Positions 44,836 through 56,090 are shown, counted from the first letter of the stretch. The stretch: DNA of 64,000 nt from Aricia agestis (GCF_905147365.1 NC_056410.1:6857501-6921500), one strand, 5' to 3'. The notes: generated from the letters alone by a model not told the origin. Numbers and translations are program-made.

Positions 44836-46115
44836 ATATGTGGCGCAGCCAACTGGTTAAAATAGCCGATCAATCAAACAGCTAGCCCTTTGTCTGAACA
44901 ACGCCATTCATTCACACGTCTAGCTTTTTAATTGAATATTTGAGCCGCTCAAAACGTTCAACACTACAGCTGATTCAAAAGCAGCCGTTTGATTGAATTA
45001 GTTCAGCTCTCACCACCGCGGCGCTAGGTGCATTTTATCTATACTAATATTATAATTCTGCAGAGTTTGTTTGTTTGTTTGTTTGAACGCGCTAATCTCA
45101 GGAATTACTGGTCCGATTAGAAAAATTCTTTCAGTGTTAGATAGCCCATTTATTGAGGAAGGCTATAGGCTATATTTTATCACGCCAAGACTAATAGAAT
45201 CGAAGAAATAGAGGAAAATGTGGAAAAAACGGGGGGAAATTATTTGAAAGGGCTTATTTGAACGCACTAATCTCAGGAACTACTGGACCGATTTGAAAAA
45301 TTTATTTCGGTGTTAGATAGCCCATTAATCGAGGAAGGCTATAAGCTATATTTTATCACGCTAAAACTAATAGGAGCGAAGAAATAGTGAAAAATGTGGA
45401 AAAAACGGGGAAATTATATGAAAGGGCTTATTTGAACGCGCTAATTTCAGGAACTACTGTTCCGATTTAAAAAAAATCTTTCAGTGTTAGATAGCCCATT
45501 TGTTGAGAAAGGTTATAGGCTATATTTTATCACGCTAAAACTAATAAAAGCGAAGAAATAGAGGAAAGTGTGGAAAAAACGGGGGAAATTATTTGAAAGG
45601 GCTTATTTGAACGCGCTAATCTCAGGAACTACTAGTCCGATTTGAAAAATTCTTTCAGTGTTAGATAGCCTATTTATCGAGGAAGGCTATAAGCTATATT
45701 TTATTATTCTACGACTAATAGGAGCGAAGAAATAGAGGAAAATGTGGAAAAAACGGGGGAAATTATATGAAATTGCTTATTATCTTAAGATTCTTAAGAA
45801 CTACTGGAGCAATTTTTATGATATTTGGCAAACATGAAGAATAGACCACGTTAAGGGACTTAGGCTATTTTTTTGCGGAAAAATGTACGATCGCGTGAAA
45901 TTCCTAAATTACGCAAGCAAAGCCGCGCGGAAAATCTATATTATACTTTAAATAAATAAACAAATATATAATGAAATCGTAGGAAAGTCAATGCTGTACA
46001 TTGAATATTTTTGTACAATAAATAATACTTGGGACGTGATCTACTATACTAACGCGGACGAAGTCGCGGGCAACAGCTAGTTTACAATATAGCGTCAACT
46101 AGCCGGTATTTTGTG
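44836..46115. mobile_element. Family T element, copy 2, interrupted by a Helitron
   Basis: 44836-45037 matches 12051-12251 (ATATGTGGCGCAGCCAACTG, AACAGCTAGCCC, ACACTACAGCTGATTCAAAA). The match resumes at 46081 (TTTACAATATAGCGTCAACT) exactly where it would be at 12252. The right part is lost beyond about 46115, where an H2 Helitron follows. Confidence 0.75.
45038..46080 (+). mobile_element. Helitron H1, complete, with four internal tandem units
   Basis: The boundaries are fixed by comparison with the uninterrupted sequence at 12240-12265. The element starts TCTATACTAATATTATAATT after an A and ends CGCGGGCAACAGCTAG before a T, with no target duplication, the Helitron pattern. About four units of 170-178 bp begin near 45090, 45262, 45434 and 45610 (GAACGCGCTAATCTCAGGAA each). 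No Rep/helicase is present, so it is non-autonomous. Confidence 0.9.
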
Positions 46116-46129
46116 ATTTTATTAAGATA

Positions 46130-46386
46130 CTAGATCATGTCCGCAACTCCGTTGCGCCAAAATTCGTTTATCGCGCGCGGCGCGGGAACCGTACATTTTC
46201 CGGGATAAAAAGTATCCTTTGTCCTTTCCCGGGACTCAAAGTATCTAAATGCCTAATTTCAGCAAAATCGGTTCAGTACTTTGAGAGTGAAGAGGTAACA
46301 GACAGACAGACAGATAGACAGACAGACGGACAAACAGACAGACGGACAAACAGACAGACACACTTTTGCATTTATAATATTTAATT
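46130..46386 (-). mobile_element. Helitron H2, minus strand, with GACA-type microsatellite
   Basis: In reverse it ends ACGGAGTTGCGGACATGATC then TAG. Its 5' part has an expanded CAGA/GGACAAA run at 46300-46366. It lies inside the broken right half of family T copy 2. Confidence 0.65.
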
Positions 46387-49300
46387 ATTATTATTCTTTA
46401 GTCGCTTCATATATTCTCATTAACTTATAACAATGTTTAAATAATATATTGTGGTATAAAAATGTGGCACCTTATCGCGAGTAAATTCCACTAACAAGCT
46501 AACACTTGTAGAAAGGAACATATATAAACGTAATATTTATTGCCAGCACTAATTAGTATAAAATGTTTTATTCTCGCCCCGAATTTGCGTTGAAATACAA
46601 GATTTGTTACGTATACGAGTCAAAAGAAAATAAATACATTATTATTTATTTAAATGTGTCCCGACACCAGTGTCCGAGTCCTTAATGTTATATATTGGCC
46701 TATTTTATCGACAAATTAGGTCTCAATTTTTTTTCTCCAACAGTTGTGAATTTTTTTTCTTGGGCTAACGTCACAAATCACAATCCTGAATTGTGGTATC
46801 GAAATTTTCTGAGCAATATTTATATCCCAGCTCACAGCTGATAAGTATTAAGACATTAGGTTTCGACCTAAGTCCTAACCAACTCCTCGCTTTCGTTTCG
46901 CTTAGGGGCTTCCAATTATCCTTCCATGATATCACTATAAATACAAAACAAAATCGCTTCCGGTTGTCTGTGACTAATTTTGGTGAAGTTTTTTATTGAT
47001 TAAATAAATAATAAAAAAATATAGCATATATTTCCATAGCCGAATATAGATTAGTATAGAATAATTTATTGCATAAATGTGGTACAAAAAGGTTTTACAA
47101 TATTAGATACATACTTGGATCCAACATTCTGCTTTATAGAATCGCCGTCCTTTTTAGAAGTCGGTTAATGAAGAGAAACAGGTCGTATTAGTATTCATGC
47201 GGGAAGCTTCGCGGGTCAGCTCATACGTAAGCGAATAAAATGATTTCTGAACGAATGTTCTATGCGAATTCGAAATTTAAATTACATTTCTAGCTTATCA
47301 GCATGGCAGAAGGCGTGCCGCGGGTGTACTGAAAGATACGGTGTACTTACACCGGATCTTTCAGTACACCCGCGGCACGCCTGTTCCGTGCGATACTGGC
47401 ATACTTTTAAGCCATACTAGATATACTATAGCAAGGTATACACTGAACAGTGAACGTGGTACCCTGAATTATACTCTAGTGAACAGCCAGCGCTGTAATT
47501 TTAGCATCGATTTTATGGAATAGGACTCGTTATGGAGTCAGGTACGTGACGTAGATCTCAGGATAGCGTTCACGAAAAAAAAAGAAAAACGTGCAATTAG
47601 AAAAGATTCATCACATTATAACATAATATTATACTGTATTTTATTAACAAGATAATATGGTAATATAGCAGGTATATTCTGAGCATCAAAAAGCTTTTGG
47701 CACGGTTATGCAGCTTTATAGAGCTTTCTGCTCGTCGGATTAAACGGGAAAGTTCAGGTGTGCGAAGCCTGCCCCGGGCTAAATGTTATTAAAACTTCGG
47801 GATGACGTTAATGTGATAAATGGCGGAATTTATGGCACGGTGGAGGTCCATGGCCTTTAATGAGTTTCGGGTCATATTGTGCTTAAAGGGCAAGCCCTTC
47901 GAAAATAGTATCATTAAAGTAAAGTATAAACAAAAGACACATGAAAAAATTGTAGACTTAATTAAGCGTTTTCGTTTTTTTAATTATTTCGTCCTAGTAA
48001 TGTTTTAGTTTTAAGTATGTAATAAAAAAATAGAAGGAAGTATATATTATATTATGTATATTATTTACTCACCCAATACCCGAAGTTACGCAAGCCGGTC
48101 GCTCATCACAGTTCGGATCAATGAACTTCTGGATGAATTTATTTTATCACAACATAGGCCTGATGGCTGATGCACTATCACAGCACGGAGTACACACAGT
48201 ATAGTAACATGTGAAGTATAAAATTGGAGATATAGTCAGGGGTGGCCCGCGATGAGGCCGCGGCTCGGGCGGTGGCGTATTGATACCCCGCGTCTGCGCG
48301 GTGCCGACAACCCTTAGACACAGGCCCGGACTCCGAGATGATAGGAAGTTTTTAATATAAAGCGTCTGTTGGGGTTGAATCACCAAGAGAGAAGATTGAT
48401 TGAATTGATACGACCAGATGAGCATACCATACCTAATTATTGCGAAGCTGTGGATCACAGCTGTGGATGCACAATTGACATCAATCATGAGTAGTCGTAG
48501 AATAGATGAATAATTTACCTTATCACAATTCAAAATATCAAAATTATGTGCTTTAGTTTTACGATTTCTTCTTTTGGAAACATTGAGTGAGGTGGCACTT
48601 AGAGTTGCGTCACCTCGTCAAAAACGGAACAAAAGGTGTTCGTCAAGTATTCCTGGCTGCGGAGGAAATGACGTTAATCATTGTGATTGGACCCTGAACA
48701 AGATTGATTTAGTTCAGCAAATCTGTTGCATAACATCAAACGAGACAGCAATATTAGCGTACCCGTTCTAGTTACATCTAACTTAACCTCTCTGGATGTC
48801 AGGTCCTGTTCCATTTATACCCTTTTCAAACCTTAGAATACATCCCGTAGTTTACGGAGGCTTCTCGAGTGAGCCCGACGATTCCCGACGGTAGCCGATC
48901 GCCAACCTGTCTGAAGTTGAGCGACCAACGTAACGTGACCTCCTGCACCCCGTTATGTCACTTATCATCGGGTGCAAAGGGTGTGTTTTTATAGTGTTTC
49001 ATATACCAAATAACATTGGTGGTTTGTGAGACATGCGCTATTAAGACATCGATGAGGAATCTTATTTATTTACTATACTTTACACGCGTGAAGAGAGAAA
49101 GGGAACGCGTCGGAGAGATTAAGTTTTCCTTTGTTTTGATGATTAATTAAGTGCTTTTTGATAATGTTGCCCTACTGAAAAAAACCAAATAAAACTTTAC
49201 TCTTTCCTCATCTAATGATATTAAATGTGTTGTAAAATAACGACGTGTATCTTTTAAAGCCTCTGCATGTCGGCCCATACCAATATTACGAAAGTTGAGC

Positions 49301-49689
49301 ATATAAGTCGTCTATGTCCATCATGGACGTAGTGCATGTTTTAGCTTTGCAATTGAAGTGGCAATCATGATTATTCACCAAGGCTGAACTTGAAGAGGCA
49401 CCTTTATATTGGCTGCAGCCATCTGCGCACTCAGGAAAAGACTTAAAGTATCTCTAAATATTCTTCTAACGTCTTTGGCCCTACTAGCATGTCTTTAAAA
49501 TAAAGAATCTTTTTAAAGTAGCATTTTATGCAATTTGAAGTTTGGAATGGTGCCATATAATAACAATGTTTACTGAACCAAAAAATCCAATTGAGTCGCA
49601 AGGGAATAAATCTTTTTAACTGTTCTACGATATCCAACTGTTTCGTTGGGATTTGGTAAAAAAAGTATTTAATAAAATTGAAAGTTAAT
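46387..49689. other. Long gap, one strong hairpin
   Basis: A strong hairpin at 47312-47381 is listed separately. 48230-48330 is GC-rich (GGCCCGCGATGAGGCCGCGG) and lies inside a 128-codon minus frame with no recognisable domain. No gene is supported. Confidence 0.4.
47312..47381. repeat. 70-base near-perfect hairpin
   Basis: The arms GGCGTGCCGCGGGTGTACTG then AAAGAT (47312-47337) and 47356-47381 are exact complements. One mismatch (47338/47355) is followed by a further 7-bp stem CGGTGTA/TACACCG. The sequence between the arms is too short for a normal microRNA loop. Confidence 0.85.
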
Positions 49690-50045
49690 AAAATGTGTAA
49701 CAAAACTAACTGATAATACTTTAGAGCCTACTGTATGTGTCTCTTGTATAGAGTTTATTGTGAAAGTTGCAGCGATGAAAGAGTAACTTTCTTTTTCTTT
49801 TGTATGGGATTTTTCCCTATACAAAATACAAATCGCAAAAAAACTACTCTTTCAGCGCTGCTATTTTCACAGTGAACAACTTCCACAATCTACAGTGTTC
49901 AACTGTTCACTTCCAGAGGGTGAACTTTATATAGGGGACACGTGCAATTTAGGCTGGCAATGCACCTGCAGCTCGGTCGGCCTTATTTCATAAAAAAAAA
50001 AACTCTAAAGTACATATAATCATTTAGTTTTGTTACATTCTGTAC
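49690..50045. mobile_element. Fold-back MITE family G, copy 2, with retroposon scrap
   Basis: GTGTAACAAAACTAACTGAT at the left and TTTAGTTTTGTTACATTCTG at the right. GCACCTGCAGCTC and CCTTATTTCATAAAAAAA at 49961-50002 are a scrap of family R. Confidence 0.7.
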
Positions 50046-50293
50046 ACTTAATTGAAAACTCAAATAAATTAATTTTGTATCTTATGAATACACATAATAG
50101 TATTTAAAATAAACAAATAATGCGAAATTAATATTATGTGTTTTTAATTTAAGTTACCCGTTTGAAATTGATTTAATTGCTGCAGTAAAACGAGTGAATG
50201 TTTTGACGATCACACACCCCCGATCCGATTTTTAGGATTCCGTACCCAAAGGGTGAAATCTCTTAGTCTTGGACTAATTTGAAGAAACACATA

Positions 50294-50577
50294 CTGTCTA
50301 GTCGGTAATCCGTACGCTGCCGATACAGTAGACGTACTGTAAAAAAATTATCCGTTTGATGCGAGACGTCCGTTGCGTACGATACCGACCTGTGGACCTT
50401 TACCTTTACGCGCTACGTCACAACTGCAAGCGTGATAAACTGTCGACGGCTGCCGTCGACTGCCACCGACTGCCGCCGACACGTGCCGCCGACTGCCGTC
50501 GACTGCCGCCGACACATGCCGTCGTCTGCCGTCGACTGCCGCCTACGCGTGCCGCCGACACGTGCCGTTCGTCTGTA
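50294..50577. mobile_element. Family M element, right-half copy 3
   Basis: It begins ACTGTCTAGTCGGTAATCCG, the internal part of copy 1, and runs through a long GACTGCCGCCGACACGTGCC array to CGTTCGTCTGTA. The left end is missing. Confidence 0.7.
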
Positions 50578-51088
50578 AGCGCTCTAACTGACGTCTTACA
50601 TATTGTCACTTGAATGTTTTTTAATTACAAAGTAGGTTTACAGAGGAGGCCTTATTCGATCCAACAGTATTATCCCTAGTTTTGTTACACCCTGTATAAA
50701 AAAACACTCAAAACCAAAGAAGATCAGACTACGAAACATTTTGGTTTATTTCATGTTTACTATGTAAAAATACGTGTATGTATATTCCTTTACGATAAGC
50801 TAAGAGTAAGTACATATTTTTGCAGGAAATTATACTAGCATAGTATGAATATTATAATATTTTGTTTCCCACGAAACGAGTAGATGGGGATGAATAATGT
50901 GCTTTATGTTTAGCGCATAAAGCATAAAATTAATTATCTCTTCATTATTTAGGATTTTCGTTTATCTGTTGAATAACATCCGTTCAAAACATATTTGTGT
51001 TAAACCCTTTTGTTAATGTTTTAAGGTACTGTGTTTTTAATTACAGTTTAAGTCCATCCAAGTCAATTATAACATCGCTATAGTTTAA

Positions 51089-51539
51089 GAGGATACACCA
51101 GGGGAGAGAGAAATTGAAAATAGGTATTTGAAAATGTATTGCTGTCTCACCAATCTCAAGTCTCCCACCGCAGAGCGCGATAGAGACAACACGACAAAAG
51201 TTCTAATAAAAGAACAGAAAATCTTCGATTCGTTATCCGCTGATTCCTTCTCCAAAACTTAACCGATTTAAGTAATTTTTTCATTAAGAATTAAAGCAAG
51301 GCTTGAGCTGTGTTCCTATGTTTTATTTTTTTGTATATTCTAGTCAGTTTTCTTTTCTGGGTGTTTGAACACAGAGGAAAATCTGGCCATTTTTTTGGGT
51401 TTTTGGACGTTCTTATCTTTTTTAATAATTAAATTATGAAAAAAAAAGAAAACATAGGGACATGCTAATAGTGGCCATAGATATTCAGGAAAAAAATCAT
51501 AACTCTATTTGTATGGAAAAGCGGCGGTGTGGAATCCTC
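51089..51539 (-). mobile_element. TTAA-flanked MITE, copy 2
   Basis: TTAA at 51085-51088 and 51540-51543. In reverse it matches 2371-2859 (ATTCGTTATCCGCTGATTCC and CAAAACTTAACCGATTTAAG). Confidence 0.75.
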
Positions 51540-51543
51540 TTAA

Positions 51544-51655
51544 TGGTCAATTCAGACAGCGACGCGATATTTCTTGCAAATCTGTTAACCCCATACAATT
51601 TAGAAATGCATCTACGCGTCGCGTTGCGGTCTGAAGTAGGCGTAGATACTAAAAT
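51544..51655. repeat. MITE-2 fragment
   Basis: GGTCAATTCAGACAGCGACG and ATGCATCTACGCGTCGCGTT, as in the nested MITE-2 copies at 30485-30671 and 39777-39923. Confidence 0.6.
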
Positions 51656-52069
51656 TATTTAAAGTTTTTTACAAAAGCATCAGCTATATCAGCGTTTATA
51701 TTGATGGATGTGGACATAGGTTAGTAAAAAACATAATATTTTATTTAATTTTATAAAGTAACTTACATATATAAATTGTAACAATCCACATCAAGTTTTC
51801 GTACCTACATCCTACTCTCTACCTCAACTCTATGGTACAATTGTACATAGAATAAATAATAATTAATTTTCAATTCCATCATACAAAGGAGTCGAAGCGG
51901 GTCATCCACCCACGCGATTTATCAAAATTGAGTTCATACGATAAGGTCCTAAAGATTATATTCCAAATGGTGCTGGTAAAGGGATGCACGCCTCGTGAAT
52001 AGTGATCGTTATTTCAACACTCTGTACATTGTGAAATGGTGGTGTCTTGCGAAATTATAAAATAAAAAA

Positions 52070-52170
52070 ATGATTTTCAAATTCTGTTTAGTTTTGATAG
52101 TGATGTGCGAATTGAGTTATGTGGAGAGTTTGAAGGCGGGCGATGTGGGCGTTTGTGTTGTAAAAAGCAG
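52070..52170 (+). CDS. Nimrod-type gene exon 1: signal peptide
   Basis: The ATG at 52070 follows an A-rich context (AAAAAAATG). The peptide MIFKFCLVLIVMCELSYVES has a hydrophobic core and a likely cleavage near residue 20, then LKAGDVGVCVVKS. The exon ends AGCAG|GTAAAT, with two bases over. GATA-type sites near 51940 (CGATAAGG) and 51918 (TTTATCA) may matter for haemocyte or fat-body expression, but this is weak. No clear TATA box is close by, so a 5' non-coding exon further upstream is possible. Confidence 0.8.
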
Positions 52171-52442
52171 GTAAATAAAGCTTTTGAGAGCCATTTTTAG
52201 TAACCTACCATGGTTGAAGCTGAAGTAAAATTACTGTGAAGACTCCATTCTCGGCTAGCTCAGTCGTATCAAGCCTTTTATTTTATATGGAGTGGTAAAT
52301 ACCGTAGTTAATATCCTAATATAATATATTATGTTAAACAAATAATAATTTCTTGAAGATAAGGCTCAACTAACCAAGGCCTCATCTTCTACGAGTTGCA
52401 ATGAAATCGGATTAGATATTCCGGTGTGAAAGAAAGTGATTG

Positions 52443-52590
52443 AAAGTGGCAACATTACGATGTTGCCACTTTTTAATTTCTTCACTTTTGAAAAAAGGGA
52501 TGACACTACGGTGTCATCCCTTTTTTCTTAGATTGATTTGAAAGGGATGACACTAAGATGTTGCCACTTTTTAATTTCTTCACTTTCTTG
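52443..52590. repeat. Two TACG-loop hairpins and a chimaeric third copy in intron 1
   Basis: Hairpin X is AAAGTGGCAACAT-TACG-complement (52443-52472). Hairpin Y is AAAAAAGGGATGACAC-TACG-complement (52491-52526). At 52541-52572 a Y left arm is joined by TAAG to an X right arm, followed by the same tail TTTTAATTTCTTCAC that follows hairpin X. The arms are perfect by eye. Confidence 0.85.
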
Positions 52591-52664
52591 ACAGACTATA
52601 GGTACTCGCATAAAAACTTTACGTTTTTCTAAAATACTTTATTTGTTTTTTTTATCGATTCCAG

Positions 52665-52755
52665 CGAACGAAAGAGCCGAATAAAAACTTACAATGTAGC
52701 AATTAACAAAATGTGTGGCAAAAGAAAATGTGTGGTCAGGCGGACGAAGAAAGAG
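52665..52755 (+). CDS. Nimrod-type gene exon 2: basic linker
   Basis: The acceptor is TTTATCGATTCCAG and the donor is AAGAG|GTAAGT, a perfect consensus. The first base completes a serine codon with exon 1, and 30 codons follow (residues about 35-64): ERKSRIKTYNVAINKMCGKR and KCVVRRTKKE. The basic region before the CCxGW motif is usual in Nimrod B/C proteins. The exon ends on a codon boundary, as required by exon 3. The call depends mainly on the matching frame and strong splice sites. Confidence 0.75.
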
Positions 52756-52902
52756 GTAAGTCGTTTTTTGCAGTATTTTACAATGTAATTACGATGTTAC
52801 AATGCACAATACTAAGATTCATAAAGGGAGCCTAAAACAATAATTTAAAAAAAGGTAGTACAATCAAAGTGTTTTTAAAGTTCCTTAAATGCTTATTCCT
52901 TC

Positions 52903-52979
52903 AAGCCCTATAAGAGCACCGGTGATCGCGACAATAGAATACAATAGCATTTCCAATTATTCACGATCGAAGGATTAAT
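52903..52979. repeat. CGATCG-type repeat fragment in intron 2
   Basis: TCAAGCCCTATAAGAGCACC to TCACGATCGAAGGATT, closely like 11484-11568. It lies in intron 2 of the Nimrod-type gene. Confidence 0.5.
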
Positions 52980-53278
52980 AAACCATAATTGATATATTAT
53001 CCTATAACATTATTCATCAAGCGTAACAATCGGCTACAAATACGAATTAATTCCTCGGCATTGTCTGTCTGTAACATTATTTGGGGCAGAAAATTTGATA
53101 GCCATTTCCTCCGGCGTAATTTCCCCAAAATACTGTGAATAACCCAAACTAGGGTGAAGGTTTTATCCTCGGGGCTATGTAAGGTGTTTTACGATGAGGG
53201 AAGTCCAGAAGCCGTGCTAATCCTTGCAAACCATACTTGTAACATACAGGGCATTCATATTTAAAATAACTTATAACA

Positions 53279-53553
53279 ATACAGGGCATAAAAAAACAAA
53301 GGATAGTACTTTAGTTTAGGGTATATTTGCCCTTACATAGAGTTCACTGGTAAAGGGCAAAGCTGAAATAGTATTTTTTTTTGAGATTGTATGGGCAAGC
53401 GTCATAGTCTCATAAGTTTGCCTAGACAAAAATTATTAAAAAAGTTACTCTTTCAGCGCTTCTACTTTCACACGTAACCTCTATACAAGCGACACATACA
53501 CATTACCGATTACGCATTCGAAAGTATTATCACTGTTTTGTTACACCCTGTAC
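53279..53553. mobile_element. Fold-back MITE family G, copy 3, in intron 2
   Basis: It ends TTTTGTTACACCCTGTA at the right and has ATACAGGGCAT at the left. Arms such as CTTTCAGCGCTTCTAC are shared with copies 1 and 2. It stops about 55 bases before exon 3. Confidence 0.65.
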
Positions 53554-53607
53554 ACACTAATTTCTTTCAAACTGGAGAACATTCTTGCATAGAGTATTTT
53601 TTTACAG

Positions 53608-54359
53608 AATTACATAGTATCCCGGAAAAACAACGTGTGCTGTAAAGGCTGGGAGTACAACGGGAACTCTTGCACTCCCTTATGTAGCACCGGGTGCGTC
53701 GGTGGCCGCTGCACCGGCCCAGAAGTGTGTCAGTGTGACCCCCCGCTGACCCACCATCCCGACCACAAGAACACATGCGTCATGCCCGAATGTGACCCAC
53801 CCTGCGTCAACGCCGACTGCCGCAGCGGTACCTGCCAGTGTCACGAAAACTTTACACCCTTTAACTCAACTCACTGCCACGATTGCGATCGAGGTTACGC
53901 TGCAACTGAGCACTTGGAGTGCGTTCCGACTTGTGAGAAGTGCCAAAACGGATCATGCACGGCACCAAACGTATGCACATGCGAAGCTGGCTACGAATTA
54001 GTTGATGCCACATGCGAACCAGTATGTGCATGCGCCAACGCTAAATGTATAGCGCCAAACACATGCGAATGTTTGGAAGGCTTCGTGAAATACGGCAACG
54101 ATTGCGTCCCATGTGTAAATGGAAGAATAAGTGGTAATGAATGTGTATGCAATGAGGGTTTTACGAGAAATGGAAGCATATGCCAGCCAGTGTGCTCCAC
54201 AGAATGCTTAAACGGTTACTGCTCAGCGCCAAACACTTGCTCCTGTAACGACGGGCTTGTTATGAATGAGACCAGTAAGAGATGCATGACACCGTGCCCA
54301 AGTAACTGCAAAAAGTGTGACGAAAATGGCACGTGTATATCGGGCTGCGTTCCGGACGA
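53608..54359 (+). CDS. Nimrod-type gene exon 3: CCxGW motif and NIM/EGF-like repeats
   Basis: The exon opens after TTTTTTTACAG in phase 0 (NYIVSRKNNV, then CCKGWEYNGNSC). CCxG(Y/W) followed by CxPxC repeats defines the Nimrod family. About seven modules follow, most with CxPxC...C..G.C..P..C.C..G(Y/F), for example CQPVCSTECLNGYCSAPNTC. The last module stops at KKCDENGTCISGC. Codon use is GC-richer than the surroundings. At the end, GACGA|GTGAGT is a perfect donor with two bases over, but unspliced reading ends at once with TGA (54361-54363). Family assignment is firm; the exact subtype is not. Confidence 0.9.
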
Positions 54360-54885
54360 GTGAGTATACTTTGAATAATTACTTTACAACTTATGAACTT
54401 ATGAACTTAGAGCATAACTATTATTGTTCGCAAACTTTAAAGCTTTGTATCTTTAGCTTTTTCAAATCATTTATAAAAGATAAAAGACGACACGAACTCT
54501 ACCCACGGGGTGCTAAAACTTCTAAAGACGTATACTTTTCTTATTTAATCTGCCGGCACATAGAAAAGTCATACTTACAGCACTTTTAATCGGGTGTGAC
54601 TTAATGAGACGTATTTGAGTTTGATTTTGCGTTATCATATTCAACTATAGTTTCAGAAGTAGATTCTAAATCATTCTAACTCTGACAGCTCTTTGTATTC
54701 CTGTATTTAGATGTAACTTTTGCATACTAGAGCATCTGAGACAATGGCGATGACAGGATTCGTTATCGTCATTCATATCACGAGTGCGTGACTCGTAGTC
54801 GGCCCAGTGTGCGAGCGTCCTGCGCATGCGTACAACGGTCACCTTTATGCGTACGCTTATAGAACATGCTAATCACTTAGTTAGG

Positions 54886-54984
54886 GCCTGCATTCACTTT
54901 GATTAGTGCGAGTGCAGGTGATTTGTTAGTGATTAGGAGAATATAATCACCTGCACTTATCACTAATCAAAGTGAATTCAGGCC
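54886..54984. mobile_element. Small fold-back MITE
   Basis: The left arm GGCCTGCATTCACTTTGATT and AGTGCAGGTGATT are matched by AATCACCTGCACT and AATCAAAGTGAATTCAGGCC on the right. Confidence 0.8.
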
Positions 54985-55510
54985 ACAACTTCGAGTTTGC
55001 TTAAAAAGTATAAATAATAGGCAACCAATACTACAAATGGAATCAATTTAATCGCTACTAAGGAACAAAAATTCTAGTCAATAATATCAAGTTTCCCGTT
55101 TAGATTTTCAAGATTCTGGGAATCGTGGATCGAAACGGGATTCTATAAAAAGAAGTTAACTTATTTTTAACAATATTCAATACAAGCCTAACGCTAACAA
55201 AACTAAATTATCGTTGCTTATAATTTCGCAAACAGTGACAAGTTCAAAGACCTGTCGTTATTTTAGATGAAACGTGGAGTCCATCTGGATATCAAGGTTA
55301 ATTTACTTTTTAATTCTTGACATTTTTATTCTTAGTTATCTGATGATTTTTGACGGAAAATGTATTTAAAGTATGGCATAAAAAATTAAACATTGAAAAT
55401 GGAAGAATATTGCAGGTTTTTATTAAAATTACATCTAAGGTTCAGTTCAGTCGCAGTGACGCGGAGATGCGAGAGATGCGTTTGAATTAGTATTAAATCT
55501 CGTTGCGGTC

Positions 55511-55715
55511 AGCGGGGCTAAAATGGTCACATTTAGCAATTCCTCTCAATCAATTCAGCAAGTGATTTGTCGAAACTGTCAAACTGACAAATGTCAAATC
55601 AGTACAAAAATACAGAAATGAATTGCAAGCAGAGTTGCATTTTGCGATTTTAGAAAAATGAATCATATTATGATTCATATCATGATTCTTCAAAGCGACC
55701 ATTTTAGCCCCGCTG
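55511..55715. mobile_element. Fold-back MITE with GGGGCTAAAATGGTC ends
   Basis: AGCGGGGCTAAAATGGTC on the left and GACCATTTTAGCCCCGCT on the right are exact complements. It sits at the end of a MITE-2 scrap. Confidence 0.75.
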
Positions 55716-55792
55716 GGCTGACTCTTGGGCAAGACCGAGCACAACTTAAGTTCTGTCGGCGATACTCGAGGGTGCAGTAGGTGCATATTTAG

Positions 55793-56090
55793 ACGTGGGA
55801 GAGCCATGGTTCGGCACGAATGGGCCGGCTTGACCGGAGAAATACCACGTTCTCACAGAAAACCGGCGTGAAACAGTGAGTGAGTTTACCGGAGGCCCAA
55901 TCCCCTTCCCTACCCTACCCTATTCCCTTCCCATCCCTTCGCTACCCTCCCCTATTACCCTATTTCCTCTTAAGAGGCCGGCAACGCACTTGCAGCTCTT
56001 CTGATGCTGCGAGTGTCCATGGGCGACGGAAGTTGCTTTCCATCAGGTAACCCGTTTGCTCGTTTGCCCCCTTATTTCATAAAAAAAATT
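55793..56090 (+). mobile_element. G-rich retroposon family R, copy E (internal deletion)
   Basis: ACGTGGGAGAGCCATGGTTC start and GCCCCCTTATTTCATAAAAA end. About 24 bases (the GCGCTTGCGCTGTGTTTCGC stem) present in other copies are missing after GTGAAACA. Confidence 0.75.

Larger units (their letters stand above)
52070..54359 (+). other. Gene model: Nimrod-type EGF-repeat protein
   Basis: Three exons (52070-52170, 52665-52755, 53608-54359) join without a frame break (phases 2 and 0) into at least 314 residues: signal peptide, short basic region, CCxGW motif, then cysteine repeats. Nimrod proteins are insect phagocytosis receptors or secreted opsonin-like proteins made by haemocytes and fat body. 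The last donor is also an in-frame stop, so the 3' end is uncertain. No transmembrane segment is seen within the window, which would suit a NimB-like secreted form. Confidence 0.8.

Noticed and set aside
47312..47381. Hairpin as a microRNA precursor
   Set aside because: The loop is only two bases between perfect stems, unlike a Drosha/Dicer substrate; listed as a hairpin repeat instead.
48147..48533. 128-codon minus-strand frame
   Set aside because: No family recognised. It combines a GC-rich patch with AT-rich DNA, and no exon signals support it.
53567..54200. Frames antisense or out of frame to Nimrod exon 3
   Set aside because: Shadows of the repeat-rich exon; the real frame has the CCxGW and NIM pattern.
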